Source: Allacma fusca (lineage: Eukaryota > Arthropoda > Collembola > Symphypleona > Sminthuridae). From it: DNA of 64,000 nucleotides. How positions within the stretch are numbered: position 1 is the first letter of the stretch; each line of letters begins with the position of its first letter. Location: the NCBI GenBank assembly GCA_947179485.1, contig OX359245.1, forward strand, positions 36,877,067-36,941,066, read 5' to 3'. Shown here piece by piece: positions 33,396 through 44,506 of the stretch. The position numbers were made by a program, and so were the translations under genes. The notes under the pieces are model-generated. The model made no database searches. It was not told where the DNA came from and saw only the letters and a list, made by a program, of their open reading frames with translations.

Positions 33396-35394
33396 TGTAT
33401 TGTATTGTATTGTTTATTGTAGGTCCTACAGGCTTCCGCCTATGACCCCATAAGTACAAAAATGAACATTTTGTAGCAATTGTGACAATCTCTTAAATCT
33501 ATACTTTACAAAATTGTAGAGATAATATGTATCAGTAATTACAAGAAGTATAAAATTCTACGTACAATCGCTTAGGAATTCTCTCCTTCTTAAATAGTTC
33601 CGTAGTACGGTATTAATTTCTTTTATCTCCTGTATATTAGTTGGGTTAAAGTGTTGCCTATAAGGGCTAGTGAAGGAGGAATATTGTCGGTTTATAATTT
33701 TCATTGGACATACTAAAAGCATGTGTTCAAAACTATCTATTTCTTGGTCACAACATTGAAATAGTTGTGGATTAAAAATATTTGGAAATGTAAATACACC
33801 GTTTTCCATCCGGAAATACATTCCAGCAAGCCTAGCCTGAGTAATAACACGTTTTTGCTGCATGCCTATGTTCACGAGTAAGTATTGAGGAGCAGTTCCT
33901 GGTATGTAATTAAGGATTTGATAATCTGCATGCCTCTCCGAACTTCGGAGTTTCTGTACATCTGAGAGTCCCACTTCTTCCGTAATTTGTGATAGAATGT
34001 GATCATAGTTATTTTGTAGGTATGTGAGATTTCTATTCTGCCACACATATTCTAGGTTAGCTTCAAAGAATAACTTCCGAACTTGTGTAATCCAGTTGTA
34101 TCTTTCCATCTTAAAGGTACCAGTCGGGTTAACTTTTTCATCTAATTTGCATAATGCAGCATAAGCACACTTTGGGTATCTATTATCTTCCATTTTAAGT
34201 ATCTGAATAAAGTAGCGTAGTAATTGCCTAGTTACATTTAGCTTAGTGTGTAGTTGACCTGTTTCTAGTCTTACAATATATTTAGGAGTTAATTTGCACA
34301 TTCCTAGGATTCTTTTATAATAATATTGTTGGATATTTTCAATTTCGGGTAAATACCGTAATCCCCATATTTGTGCACAATATAACACAGCGGTTCTTAT
34401 GCACGTTGAGAATAATTTTTGGATGTTTTCCCATTTATGTACTTTTGCCTTAATTAGAGTAGCAATCACACTGCTACATGCTGATCTACCCTTGGATAAG
34501 GTGTATCTTAAGTTGCTGTTAAAAATTCCTGATGCGCAAAATGTAACTCCAAGATAAACGTATTCTTTAACGATGTCTACTTTTCCCCCTTTGTATTCGA
34601 AGCAAAGCCGCGTAGGGGCATTTGTGTTCCCTTTCTTAAATACAACCATTTGCGTTTTAGATAGGTTTACTTGTAGTCTTAGGGAATCAAAATATTCACT
34701 CATAAGTGTAATGTTTTTCTTCATATCTGCTGCTGTTCTTGTCATCATTACCATGTCATCAGCCTAAAGCAAGATGTAAATAAAAAGCGATGGGTTGAAT
34801 TTAATTCCTCCACGGCCGGTGTCTTGCAGTACTTTCTCTATATTATGGATGAAAAGTGAGAAAAGTAAGGGGCTCATGCTACAACCTTGTAGTAAACCTT
34901 TGCCTATATTAATTGCATCTGTAAGACCTCCTTGGACGCGCACTTTTGTGTTTGCTGCTCGGTAAATCTTCTGCAGTATTCGTATGATTTTTCCACTCAC
35001 ACCAATTTTATAGAGGGTTTGCCAACACAAGTCATGGTTGATGGAGGGGAATGCTTGTTTGAAATCTATAAAGAGTGCGTATAATCTACCTCTTTCTTTG
35101 TTTAGTGCAATCTGAATGGCAGTATTTAATGTATTCACGTGGTCGATGCATCCATTTCCTTTTCGAAAACCCGCTTGGGCCTCTGGGAGAATTTTGTTAT
35201 CGTTGGCCCATGTACTTAACCGCTTTTCAATAATATGTGTGAATAATTTCATTGAGGTATTTGCAAGAGCAATAGGGCGATAATTTGCAGGTTCATCTGG
35301 GTCTCCTTTCTTGTAAATCATTGTTGTCTCCAGCTCGCTCCATTCCATGGGGGGTTCTTCCGAGTCAAAAATTTGATTTACTATGGAATGAAGC
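33396..35394 (-). mobile_element. 5'-truncated LINE inserted in the BEL LTR
   Basis: About 2.0 kb, flanked by the 15-bp direct repeat GTGCTGTGTTAGTAT (33381-33395 and 35395-35409), which is single-copy in the right LTR. At its 3' end (left side) it has a short tail of repeated AATAC units, visible on the plus strand as TGTATTGTATTGTATTG. These are hallmarks of target-primed reverse transcription. The 5' end is truncated inside the reverse transcriptase domain. Confidence 0.92.
33558..35394 (-). pseudogene. LINE reverse transcriptase fragment with a stop in the catalytic motif
   Basis: An open frame of about 612 codons enters at the truncated 5' junction. It shows reverse-transcriptase landmarks: ANYRPIAL, AQAGFRKG, FIDFKQAFPSINHD and GLLQGCSMSPLLF, then LL-stop-ADD. 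The residue before ADD, normally aromatic in the YADD or FADD box, is a TAG codon at 34761-34763. After this the same frame continues for about 400 codons, ending in a C-terminal CPM/H-rich region. The family is a non-LTR retrotransposon of the general Jockey/CR1/I type; the clade is not resolved here. The fragment is inactive because of the truncation and the stop. Confidence 0.85.
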
Positions 35395-35961
35395 GTGCTG
35401 TGTTAGTATGAGATGCGTACTTTGTGAAGATGACAATTTGATCACAATTAGACACATGGGATTTATGGATAAAATAAGATTTGGCTTTGGTTGGCTTGGG
35501 TTTTGATTCTGACCTACGAGCGTATATTTTATTTACAAAATCTACGAGAATTAAAAATGAGGGAAGTGTTCACGTCAAAGGCTCGTCAGTAATTGTATGT
35601 GCATTTTCTTGAAGGTTAGAATTTACAATGGTTTAGGCGGTAAGATAATGTGAATAAAAGAAATGTACAGGTCAGTGGAAATTTCCTAGATTAGCTTATT
35701 TAGAATAAATGGGTCAGTAGATAAACAGTAGATTGGTTGTTGGTTGCGGTGCTGTAGAAATAGCACCGCTTGTCAAGTACATTTACCTGACGGGAAGAGA
35801 AGTAACCATCATTTCCATAAAATGTTTACTGAAAGGTGAACATCCCGCCCGGCCAAAATATATTAAAAAAATACTGGGGTCATTAAAAAATACATGTCTC
35901 ATTGTTTACAAGATACATACTTCATAACGAGAAATAAAATGAAAGAGGTTCTTGCAGGCGC

Positions 35962-38475
35962 TCAATCTTCACCATTTTCAGTGTCAGGGCTGGTTGGCAG
36001 GACGACAAGCTTTACGATGGGCCTTTTGAAGGTTCCTTCCGCCGTTTTCAGAAGGACTGACCTCACCAGCTGCCGGTTTTCGTCCGGATCGGTGTAGGTC
36101 TTGAGTACTCGGGCCAATCTCCACTTCTGGGGTGGTGTGTTCTCCTCACGGATTACAACGAGGTCGCCTTCCTTGACATTCTCCTGGGCTCTCTTCCACT
36201 TAGTGCGGACTTGGAGTTGTTGGAGGTACTCCTCCTTCCACCGTCTCCAAAAGTGTTGCACTAATTGCTGCTGTCGCTGCCACCTTGTCAGGCGATTAAC
36301 CTTCTCCTCTTGGAGGTCGTTTTCCCATCCGGGGATGAGTGGGCCTGCAATTAGAAAATGACCTGGTGTTAGGGCTTCAAGATCATCAGGCTGGGAACTT
36401 TGAGGACATAAGGGTCTGGAATTTAGGCACGCTTCAACTTCCTTCAGGAGCGTGTCATATTCCTCGTAGGTGAGTGGAGTTTTACCCATGACTCGATAGA
36501 GGTGATGTTTGGCGGACTTGACCGCCGCTTCCCATAATCCTCCCATGTGGGGTACTGCGGGTGGGTTGAACCGCCATTCGATTCCCTTGGCTGAGGCTCC
36601 CATGGCGATTTTATTTTGGTTCTCACGCTCGCTGAGATGGTGAAGGAGTTGTAGCTCATTCTTGGCTCCTTCAAAGTTCTTTCCATTGTCGGAATAGATG
36701 GTCGTGGGCCGGCCCCTTCTGGAAATAAACCTCCTCAGTGTGGCTAAAAAAGCTTCGGTTGGGAGGGACGAGACCAGTTCCAAATTGACTGCTTTGGTAG
36801 AAAAGCAAATGAAGACTGCAACCCATGCCTTCTGAGGTTTAGGGCTTCTCCCGATACTGTCGCTGAGGACCACAGGACCCGCGAAGTCCACTCCAACATG
36901 TGTGAAAGGACGGGAAATGGTTACTCTTGGTCCTGGGAGATCCGACATCAGTTGATGAATGGGCTGGGCCTTAGCAATGGCACACGCTTCACAAGAACTA
37001 ATTACCTTTACTGAGTCTAGGAAAATAGTCAGGGATTGGATAGCCAGGGATAAATTTGCTGCTAAAACTGCTCCACAGAGTTCAAGACGGGGTAGGGTGA
37101 CAGGCTTCACTGGTGCTACTTTGGTTTTGCTGGTGATCAACCGGACTTGAATCCCAACTGGACTGATGACTCCGAGGTAGGCATCGGCTGCGAAGGCTTT
37201 CTCTGACGCATCAGAGAATAGGTGAAGCTGGTATGTGCATGTTCCTTCACAGTTAATGCCTCTTGGAACCTTGACTTGGTGAATGCGTGACAGGTCTTGG
37301 AGATATTGTTTCCAATCTTGGAGGATCCTGGTACTTGGAGCTGAATCCCAACTTGTCTCCTCCTTCCACATGCCCTGCATCAACATCTTTGCCTTAATGG
37401 TTATTGGAGATAAAAATCCCAGAGGGTCAAATTCCCGTGCCATCTCGGAGAGGATGGAACGTTTGGTGACCTTCTTTGTAGAGGAGGGTTGGTGACGGAA
37501 CTGGAACTCATCAGTGTTTGGGTTCCACAGAAGTCCCAAGGCTTTTGTGATGACGTCCTTGTCCATACTCAAAGGAATTTGAGTCTCTCGGAGTTCTGGA
37601 TGAAGTGCCTCGAGTAACTTGGGATGTGAGGAGGACCATTTGCGAAGCATGAACTTGGCTTTGGAGGTCAGTGACAGAAGCTGATGCTGCAGAGCCAAGG
37701 CTTCGTTTACAGTGTAGGCTCCGGTCATGGCGTCGTCGACGTAAACATCTCCTTTCAAAGCTCGGACGGCTTCCGGAAATTCGGTTGCGTAATCTTCGGC
37801 AAGCTTGTGGAGTGTGCGGATTGCCTGAAAGGGAGCTGAAGCAGTTCCAAAGGTTACCTTCTTCAGTCTGTACACTCGGACGGGCTTGTCGTTGGTCTCT
37901 CTCCACAGAACCCTTTGGAAGTTTCGATCCTCAGGATGAACATTGACGAAGAGGTACAATTTCTTAATGTCGGCTGAGATTGGGACGTTCCATTGCCTCC
38001 AACGGCACAAGATCCCAAAGAGGTCATCTTGGATTGTCGCTCCCACCATCAGCTGCTGATTTAACGATTCTCCTGACGTTGTTCTGGCGCTTGCGTCAAA
38101 TACAATGCGGGTTTTGGTGGTGGTACTACTATCTTTTACCACAGTGTGGTGGGGGAGATAATAGCATTTACTATCATGGAGATCAAGTTCGTCAGGGGGT
38201 ACTAGCTTCATGTGACCATCATTAATAAGCTCTCTCATGGATTCTTTGTAGTCTCTTGCTAGGGCTGGGTTCTTGTACAATTTTGCTTCAAGCGCCTCCA
38301 ATCTTCGGACATCTTGGAATTTAGAATTTCGAAGTGGACGTGAATTTTGCTTGAAGGGAAGACGGACTGTGTATGTTCCGTCGGGCTCTCGGGTTGTATT
38401 AATGCTGTAGTGTTTTTCACATGCAGCTTGTTCCGGGGTAAGTACCCTGGCTTTTGGGTCTTCTGTGGATTCCAT
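35962..38475 (-). pseudogene. BEL/Pao pol: reverse transcriptase to integrase, internally deleted
   Basis: The open frame of 837 codons has the BEL-type reverse transcriptase: a YYLPHH-VVK region, RIVFDASA, SADIKK-LFVNVHPEDR and the YVDD box (GDVYVDD near 37731-37751). It is followed by the GFLSPITIKAKML and LPRLELCGA segments typical of the region behind it. Near 37030 the frame jumps from LAIQSLTI directly into SCEACAIAKAQ, so most of the RNase H region and the zinc-binding start of the integrase are missing. The integrase core follows (GVDFAGP, IYSDNGKNFEGA, PHMGGLWEAAVK; D, D and E visible) and the usual pol C-terminal domain. Pol is in frame with gag upstream, separated by TGA codons at 38773-38775 and 38734-38736. 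Confidence 0.88.
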
Positions 38476-38772
38476 TTCCCAGAATCGTCTTAGTTCTGCG
38501 TCTAGGGTTGAGGACTCAATGTTGTAGCATAAGGTGTGAGAAGCTGAGTCTTCGGGTACATGTCCGTAAACTAACCAACCCAGAGTGGACTCCTGGGCAA
38601 TAGGTTCATTAGGCTTGCCTCGTAAAATGGGAGATCGGATGATTTCGGAGTAAACTCCAGTAGAAAGAAGCAGGTCAACTCCTCTGGGAACAGCGTACTG
38701 CGGATCAGCAAGACCTACTTTGGGGATGTGGTTTCAAGACTTGTCGCAAAATTTGAAGGCAGGGGCGGAGGT

Positions 38773-40326
38773 TCAAATCGTCGGAACGATGAACGCCGGT
38801 ATTTTCAGTGGCTTGGACTTGGTACATTTGGACAACAGATGCACCTCAGCATATTCCGTTGATGTTGTAACTTCTGCTCCTCCAAGCCCTTCGATTGTTT
38901 CTGGTTGCTGAAGCTTTTGACGCTTCAGACCTAGTCGGGCTGCCATTGCTTTTGTAATAAAATTCCCTCCGGAACATTGGTCCAGCAGGCATCTGCAGTC
39001 AACGGCTACACCTTGGACGTCATAGGATGAAAGTACTGCTGTTGGCTTTAACCCATGATTCATCAGCTTTACTTCAGTGGTAAAGGCTGCGTTTGCTGGC
39101 TTTTCGTCTTTTGACTTTCCGTAGACTGTGTGAAGAAGGCTATGGTGCTTCTTCCTGCAATGAATACAAGTAAAGTTCGATTTGCATAAAGTCCAAGAGT
39201 GTCCCGGTCGTAAACAGTTGCTGCAGAGTTTGGATGCCTCGATGAGTTTCTTCTTCTCTGGGTCTTTGGCACTGATAAGCTTTGGGCATTTGAATGTGTA
39301 ATTGGACGCTTTGCATATGTAGCAAGACAGTGGTCTATCATCGGGCTTATCTCTCTTGTTTACATATTGCTTGGGCTTGGCTTGGGAGTTGGACGGCTCT
39401 TGAGGTTTTGTTGAGGTAAGGTCAATAATCTTCTTGGCTAGGAAGTCTTCGAGGGTTTTCAAAGGTGGCATATTTTTGTCGGGTAGGGATTGGTGAAATC
39501 GTAAGCGAGACTCTTCGTCAAGCTTGCTGACAACAATGCTTACAATCATGGCGTCCCAATGTTGGACAGGAACAGACAGGGCTTTTATGGAGTCCAGCGA
39601 GCTTCTCACTGTACTTTCCAGGCTTGACAGGGTTGATGAGGAACGGTGGGCAATAATGGGATGTGATACGATCTTGGTTACATAATTATAAATTAATTCT
39701 CTTTGGTGTTCATACCGATTGGTGAGTTGGTCCCAGGCTGGATCGTAGTTACTATCCTCTAGTCCAACAGCAGATAGCATAGCGGCTGGCTCTCCCTCCA
39801 GGAAGGACAGAAGGTATTGTAGTTTGTCGGAACCACTGATGTCTGTTCGTCTGTGGATGGCTTGGATGAAACGGTTTCGGAACAGCATCCAGTCTTCAAT
39901 GTTGCCGGCAAACTTGGGAACTTGAAGTTGAGGAAGCTTGATTTTTTGGGCTGTTGAGGTTAGTGGAGGAGCTGTAGAGGTAGGGATGGGAGTATTAACA
40001 GGTACGGCGGTTTGGCGGGCTTGCTGGGAGCTGACTCTTGCTGTCACGCCCTCGTAGGCTTTAATTAAAACTTCCTGCAAACTCCACAATGTCTCTTCCA
40101 CTTCCATCTGGTTATTGACCTGGTCATCTACTTCGGCTTGATCAGTCAGTTCTTCCAGTAGGGCAAAATGGTTTTGCTCAAGTTTCTGACGGCAGTCTTT
40201 CAGGCGGTCATTAAGGAGGGTGTAGGAGAGCACAGTCATTGTGGAAATGTCAGCGCCATCAACTTGCCTTTTCAAAATCGACAGACCTCCCTTGCAACCA
40301 GCGCGTTGATTTTTCAGGTTGACCAT
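38773..40326 (-). pseudogene. BEL/Pao gag-protease region, 517 codons
   Basis: It starts at the ATG at 40324-40326. It has an N-terminal coiled region, then a DUF1759-like gag core (PKFAGNIEDWMLFRNRF). A cysteine-rich segment follows with CYICKASNYTFKC and a CCHC knuckle (CSNCLRPGHSWTLC) plus CIHCRKKHHSLLH. The DUF1758-type aspartic protease starts near CLLDQCSGGNFI; the spacing fits an active-site loop, although the third residue differs from the usual pattern. A TGA (38773-38775) ends it within the protease part. It would normally be read through into pol as one polyprotein. Confidence 0.88.
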
Positions 40327-40499
40327 CTTGGCGCGGTGAACGGCTTGAGGCTTAGAACCAGTATTCTAACTGGAGTTGTAGCATCCACAACTAACCACGT
40401 CCTTACGGATTACAGAGAGGATTCTCCCGTGATTGTTAGTTAGTCTGCTTGCAACTTTGGGGCTTACACAAAACACGATTGCACAAAACACAACACAAA

Positions 40500-40523
40500 C
40501 GCCAGAACGAATCGACGACCAAA
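40500..40523 (-). promoter_or_regulatory. Candidate primer-binding site of the BEL/Pao element
   Basis: On the minus strand the 5' LTR is followed, after two bases, by TGGTCGTCGATTCGTTCTGG. A TGG start pairs with the CCA end of a tRNA. The tRNA was not identified. The untranslated leader continues to the gag ATG at 40326. Confidence 0.45.
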
Positions 40524-41004
40524 TGATGAGCCCAGATGTTAGAGGGACTGTATGTTGTGCTGTGTTAGTATGAGATGCGTACTTTGTGAAGATGACAATT
40601 CGATCACAATTAGACACATGGGATTTATGGATAAAATAAGATTTTGCTTTTGTTGGCTTGGGTTTTGATTCTGACCTACGATCGTATATTTTATTTACAA
40701 AATCTACGAGAATTAAAAATGAGAGAAGTGTTCACGTCAAAGGCTCGTCAGTAATTGTATGTGCATTTTCTTGAAGGTTAGAATTTACAATGGTTTAGGC
40801 GGTAAGATAATGTGAATAAAAGAAATGTACAGGTCAGTGGAAATTTCCTAGATTAGCTTATTTAGAATAAATGGGTCAGTAGATAAACAGTAGATTGGTT
40901 GTTGGTTGCGGTGCTGTAGAAATAGCACCGCTTGTCAAGTACATTTACCTGACGGGAAGAGAAGTAACCATCATTTCCATAAAATGTTTACTGAAAGGTG
41001 AACA
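40524..41004 (-). repeat. Right (5') LTR of the BEL/Pao element
   Basis: 481 bp, TG..CA ends, next to the CGAAT duplication at 41005-41009. It is the uninterrupted copy and contains GTGCTGTGTTAGTAT once, which proves that the second copy around the LINE is a target duplication. Confidence 0.92.
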
Positions 41005-42414
41005 CGAATAATTGACATCATTGGATGATGAAAAAAGTATTCATTGTATAAATGGATTAGCTTTTTACTACATCATCATACATTTTGCTTCCATTATCTT
41101 TAAACTGAAGGAAAACTTTACCAACACAGCTGTGGATTTGAAGCATAGAATTGCAAAGGCGTCCGTCTATCCTACTTATAGGCCTATTTGTAGGCTATTT
41201 ATAGGGTGCGAGAATTTTATTAAAAAGGCTTGACGATAAAATAGGGTCCAATATTAATCACTTGAAACCTATCCGTCGTAGAAATATAGGCATATAATTG
41301 GGGGGGTTCATTTTCATTTAATGTCATATTCAACTGGAAAATAAAAATCAGAAGAATATGAACAAATGACTGAACACACTGGCAGGTTTTGTTTCATAGT
41401 GCGGTTCAAGTATGAAAATTTGGTGGTCTCACGCTTTGATATCCGCTAAACCTTCGCCGGAATTAAAATTTCTAAATATTCGGTAAAGTGGAACCTGTAC
41501 AAACTCGACCAATCAAATAAAAATTTGCACTTGAACACAATTTAAATTTCAAACAGGATTTACTATGAGATATGTTGTCAGTAATAGATTTCTATTATTT
41601 AGATTGTCTTATTGTACATCTGACTTTAGAAATGTTTCTTGTTATATTTAATTTGTGTAATCTTATATAAGTACATCCCTTTTGACCAAAGTTGTAAAAT
41701 TTGAGCTTTATTCCGATGCCATCCAAGGCGAGATCGACACTGTTCTGCTCTTAGGGACTTTGGCCATGGTGGCTTAACTCAAATTATTTTATTGTGACTT
41801 TTTTTCGATTTATTTGAGTAGAATTCCCTTAAATAGTCTATCAGTAACGAAATGCAAATAAGATTTAGGAAGGATGTAGACTTCGTTGAGCTAATTTGTC
41901 AATGAAATGTAGACTAACATATAGACATGGTGATTCCCACATAAGAAGGATGTAGGTTACCCTGTCCTATTCGGCGGTTAGAATGTAGATAGGCTTATAA
42001 GTAGGCTCGGTTCAAATTTTATAAATATGAAGGATAAAGGATAGACTGAGTCATTTGGACACCTTTGCAGAATTGATAAAAACACGTAAAAAGCGGCACA
42101 GCTACTCTTTAGATAAATTGTAGTTGCACATTTCGTTCTTATTGGTCGATCGAACGGGCTAAAAATTTGATTTTCGGATATCCGTCGGATTATCCGATGT
42201 TCATTATTTGTAATCCGATCGGATAAAGTCGTTTCCAAATCCGATTCGATCCGAATCCGACAACCGGATAAGGAGTATAAACGTATCCGATCCGATCGGA
42301 TTGTGTTAGGATCGGATAAGCAGTGTATCCGATCCGAAATTTCGGATATCCGCCGATCGCATGGAAACCTTAGAAATTACATACGCGGAGCATTATCTCG
42401 TACTCAGCTTATGG

Positions 42415-43080
42415 CAGAGATGTTCACCCGTCGACGGGTACCCTTTTAAGAAGGCTTCCTTCAGGGAAGGATGCACTTCTTTCGACAGAAATGAAGGGAA
42501 GTGAAGGAAGGGTGAAAAAAATACGAAGGAACGAGTAAGGCTTCAGCGCACTGATTGATAAATTGAAGTTGACGGAAGGTTTCTTCCCAAGTAGCCTTCG
42601 CGCGCCGATTGTACCTCTCACGACAACTAGGGATGCTAATGGTCTGGCTCGGACCATTTATAATGGTCCGTTATTGGTCTGGTCCGGTCTGGTTCAAGTA
42701 TTAGACCAGACCAGATACAATTGGTCCAGCTTCAGGACCAGACCAGACCACAAGACCATGATCCAAAAATTATGCAAAATAAAAATTTATGAGTTAGCAA
42801 TATCCAATGAAACAAAATAAAAAGGTTATTTCTGGTGATAAAATAAAAATTTCGCTGGATAAAATGTGAATATTTAATTGCACTCTACGGTTTTCTGGAC
42901 CATGGTCCGGATCAGGGTCTTTGGTCTGGTCTGGTCCGAAAAACTGGACCAGACCAATAGTCTGGTCTGAGCTTTGGACCAGACCAGTTTCATAAAATCT
43001 CGACCAGACCAGACCTTTAACTAACTCTAATGCTGTCAATACGTGTCCACACGTAACGTACCACGATGCATATTATTTGC
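42415..43080. mobile_element. hAT-like element E, damaged copy in inverse orientation
   Basis: It begins CAGAGATGTTCACCCGTCGA and is the reverse complement of the right 250 bp or so of the element at 44507-45058 (shared GAAGGAAG-rich interior and CGCGCGCCGA near 42598). Homology continues after the inserted block D (42630-43018), from CTCTAATGCTGTCAAT to about 43080. The opposite terminal repeat is missing. It lies only 35 bp from the end of element C. Confidence 0.7.
42630..43018. mobile_element. Insertion D made of GGTCTGGTCC words
   Basis: The block interrupts element E copy 2, since E reads on from AACTA to CTCTAATG in the intact copy. The flanks carry AACTA on both sides (42625-42629 and 43019-43023), a probable 5-bp target duplication. 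The interior starts GGGATGCTAATGGTCTGG and alternates GGTCTGGTCC with its reverse complement GGACCAGACC around an AT-rich centre (about 42775-42880). The mobility mechanism is unknown. Confidence 0.65.
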
Positions 43081-43179
43081 TTATTGCACGGGCTTATTAT
43101 TTGTAGGGTATTTCTAAATCCTCAAAAGTACTTACACATTAAATTTGGTTTTACATTAAACCATTTTATGTAAATGTGA

Positions 43180-43215
43180 GTGTACACTCAACTGACCACA
43201 ATAAGTGCCTGTAAT
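43180..43215 (+). promoter_or_regulatory. Conserved upstream element of IRL9
   Basis: GTGAGTGTACACTCAACTGA then CCACAATAAGTGCC, about 310-340 bp before the lost start of IRL9. Same type as at IRL13 and IRL14. Confidence 0.45.
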
Positions 43216-43526
43216 TTATTTATACTGCTGACCCTTGGAAAAGTTTTACTTACAAGGAAAACATCAAGTAAGCAAACACTGGACAATTGTAGCACAACTG
43301 TGTGCACAAATAAATGTATATAGATACATTTAAGGAAATTGATTTATAATTTTTACCTGTGAAAGCGGTCTGCACAAGTTTTTTCCAGTTGGGAAAGCCA
43401 CAAATAATACTACAACATCTGCAGAAATCTTACTCGTAAGCTTCTAAAAAGAGATTTTAATATAAAACATACATGACAGATATTGAAATAGACTAAATTG
43501 AGGAAATGTGTGAAAATTGAAAAGTA

Positions 43527-43990
43527 TTGAAAATTTTCCCAAGAATTATTATGACATTTTTGGTTCTCGGGCTAACTGAAATCCGCCTCTCTTACACAAC
43601 CACTGAAAACATTAATCTGAATCCAATTACTTCAAAACAAGAGGGTTGCATAATTATGTTTATTCGAATAACACATCCAGTTGACTACAGTAAAATCAAC
43701 ACCCATTTTGTACTAAGCGTATTTCCTGTAGAAAATATATTTTCTCTGGAAAAATGGAAGCCTAGGCCAACGTTTTACGACATCCCGGAAAACATGCGTT
43801 CCTTCAAAGAAAAACACTTACGTTGCAATGCCCAATTTGTACTTGTGGAACATCATAATAATTTTGATGTCATTGAAAAAGTCGAGACAATTTCTGGGAA
43901 CGGAAAATTACATACACCAGTTGAAAGATGTTGGAGAAGAAATTAAAATTTGCACACAATAGGAAACATTTGAATGACCCACTCCTTGTT
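43527..43990 (+). pseudogene. IRL9: IR-like pseudogene, start lost and centre deleted
   Basis: The position of the family ATG (near 43523) reads AAG, and three more bases are missing next to it. From 43530 the signal peptide and ectodomain are recognisable for about 125 codons (NLNPITSK, THPVDYSKI, KWKPRPTFYDIP). Near 43915 the sequence jumps straight into the conserved KLKFAHNR-like segment of the second lobe (43928-43987). Some 1.2-1.3 kb, including all pore segments, is therefore missing. After 43990 there is no further similarity to the family. A non-functional remnant, closest to IRL14. Confidence 0.88.
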
Positions 43991-44498
43991 CTTGTTAAAG
44001 CATGTCCAATGTTAGTTCCCCTTGTACATCCAGGACATTGTGGCAGTCATCAGAGTGCAAGTCCCTTTGACGCCCTTCTCCTCACCTCACCCAAAGCTAT
44101 AGTAGACAATAGAAGGAGCAATGGAAATTATTCGAAAGTATCAGTGTTTATTGTTTATATATTTTGTATGAACGTTTATAGAATGGTAAATCATAATGCT
44201 TAAAAGCGTTTACAGAGTAATTTTACGGATACTCAAAATATATTCAAAAAAGACTAGTGCTTACTGTATCCTATACTGAATGAAGTATTTTCTAGTTTAT
44301 TAAGTTAATTAAGTACCACTTTTATTGTAAGTAAGGGATCCCATCTGTTTCCGTACTTTAAGTAACACAATCATTTTTATGAGAAGAGTTATATTGGACT
44401 CCATTTCTGATTCTGTGCTTGTTCCTCTTTCGTAATTTTTTTAAGTCTACTGGCTAAATTGAAGTGATATCGATTATTGGGCCGCCGAATTCATTAAA
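43991..44498. other. Unassigned DNA, in part a 3' flank copy
   Basis: 43991-44330 carries no recognised feature; a short open stretch reads CPMLVPLVHPGHC but matches nothing I know. From about 44340 it is similar to the 3' flank near 32370-32530 and to 57100-57260. Confidence 0.45.
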
Positions 44499-44506
44499 CA
44501 AAAACT

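Larger units (their letters stand above)
33348..35842 (-). repeat. Left (3') LTR of the BEL/Pao element, split by the LINE
   Basis: LTR segments 33348-33395 and 35410-35842 flank the LINE and its second target-duplication copy. On the minus strand a purine-rich GGCCGGGCGGGA (35843-35854) directly precedes the LTR and is the likely polypurine tract. Confidence 0.88.
33348..41004 (-). mobile_element. BEL/Pao LTR retrotransposon, minus orientation, with a LINE in its 3' LTR
   Basis: The LTRs are 33348-33395 plus 35410-35842 (left) and 40524-41004 (right), each 481 bp once the LINE is removed. They run TGATGAGCCC..GGTGAACA, i.e. TG..CA. The 5-bp duplication CGAAT flanks the element (33343-33347 and 41005-41009). 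By eye the two LTRs differ at about five positions, so insertion was recent. Gag-protease and pol regions lie in one frame on the minus strand but are broken by two TGA codons and an internal deletion. It landed inside a hAT-like element. Confidence 0.93.
33156..42372. mobile_element. hAT-like element C, interrupted by the BEL/Pao element
   Basis: The left end TAAGGTTACCATCCGACCGG (33156) and the right end (reverse complement TAAGGTTTCCATGCGATCGG, ending at 42372) are inverted terminal repeats. Both sides carry the 8-bp duplication GAAATTAC (33148-33155 and 42373-42380), the size made by hAT transposases. Without the BEL insertion the element is about 1.55 kb. Both ends consist of ATCCGATCCG words (island C: 33156-33347 and about 42165-42372). 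The middle (41010-42160) has no intact transposase; one short coding-like segment near 41110-41160 reads FTNTAVDLKHRI and is matched at 52390 in a related copy. Non-autonomous in its present state. Confidence 0.8.

Noticed and set aside
36101-38225. Plus-strand open frames within 36101-38225 and 40168-40443
   Set aside because: They are antisense to the BEL/Pao gag-pol frames, which have clear domains.
44000-44130. Short Cys/His-rich stretch (CPMLVPLVHPGHC) as a zinc finger gene
   Set aside because: Too short, fused to the pseudogene frame of IRL9, without start, paralogue or continuation.
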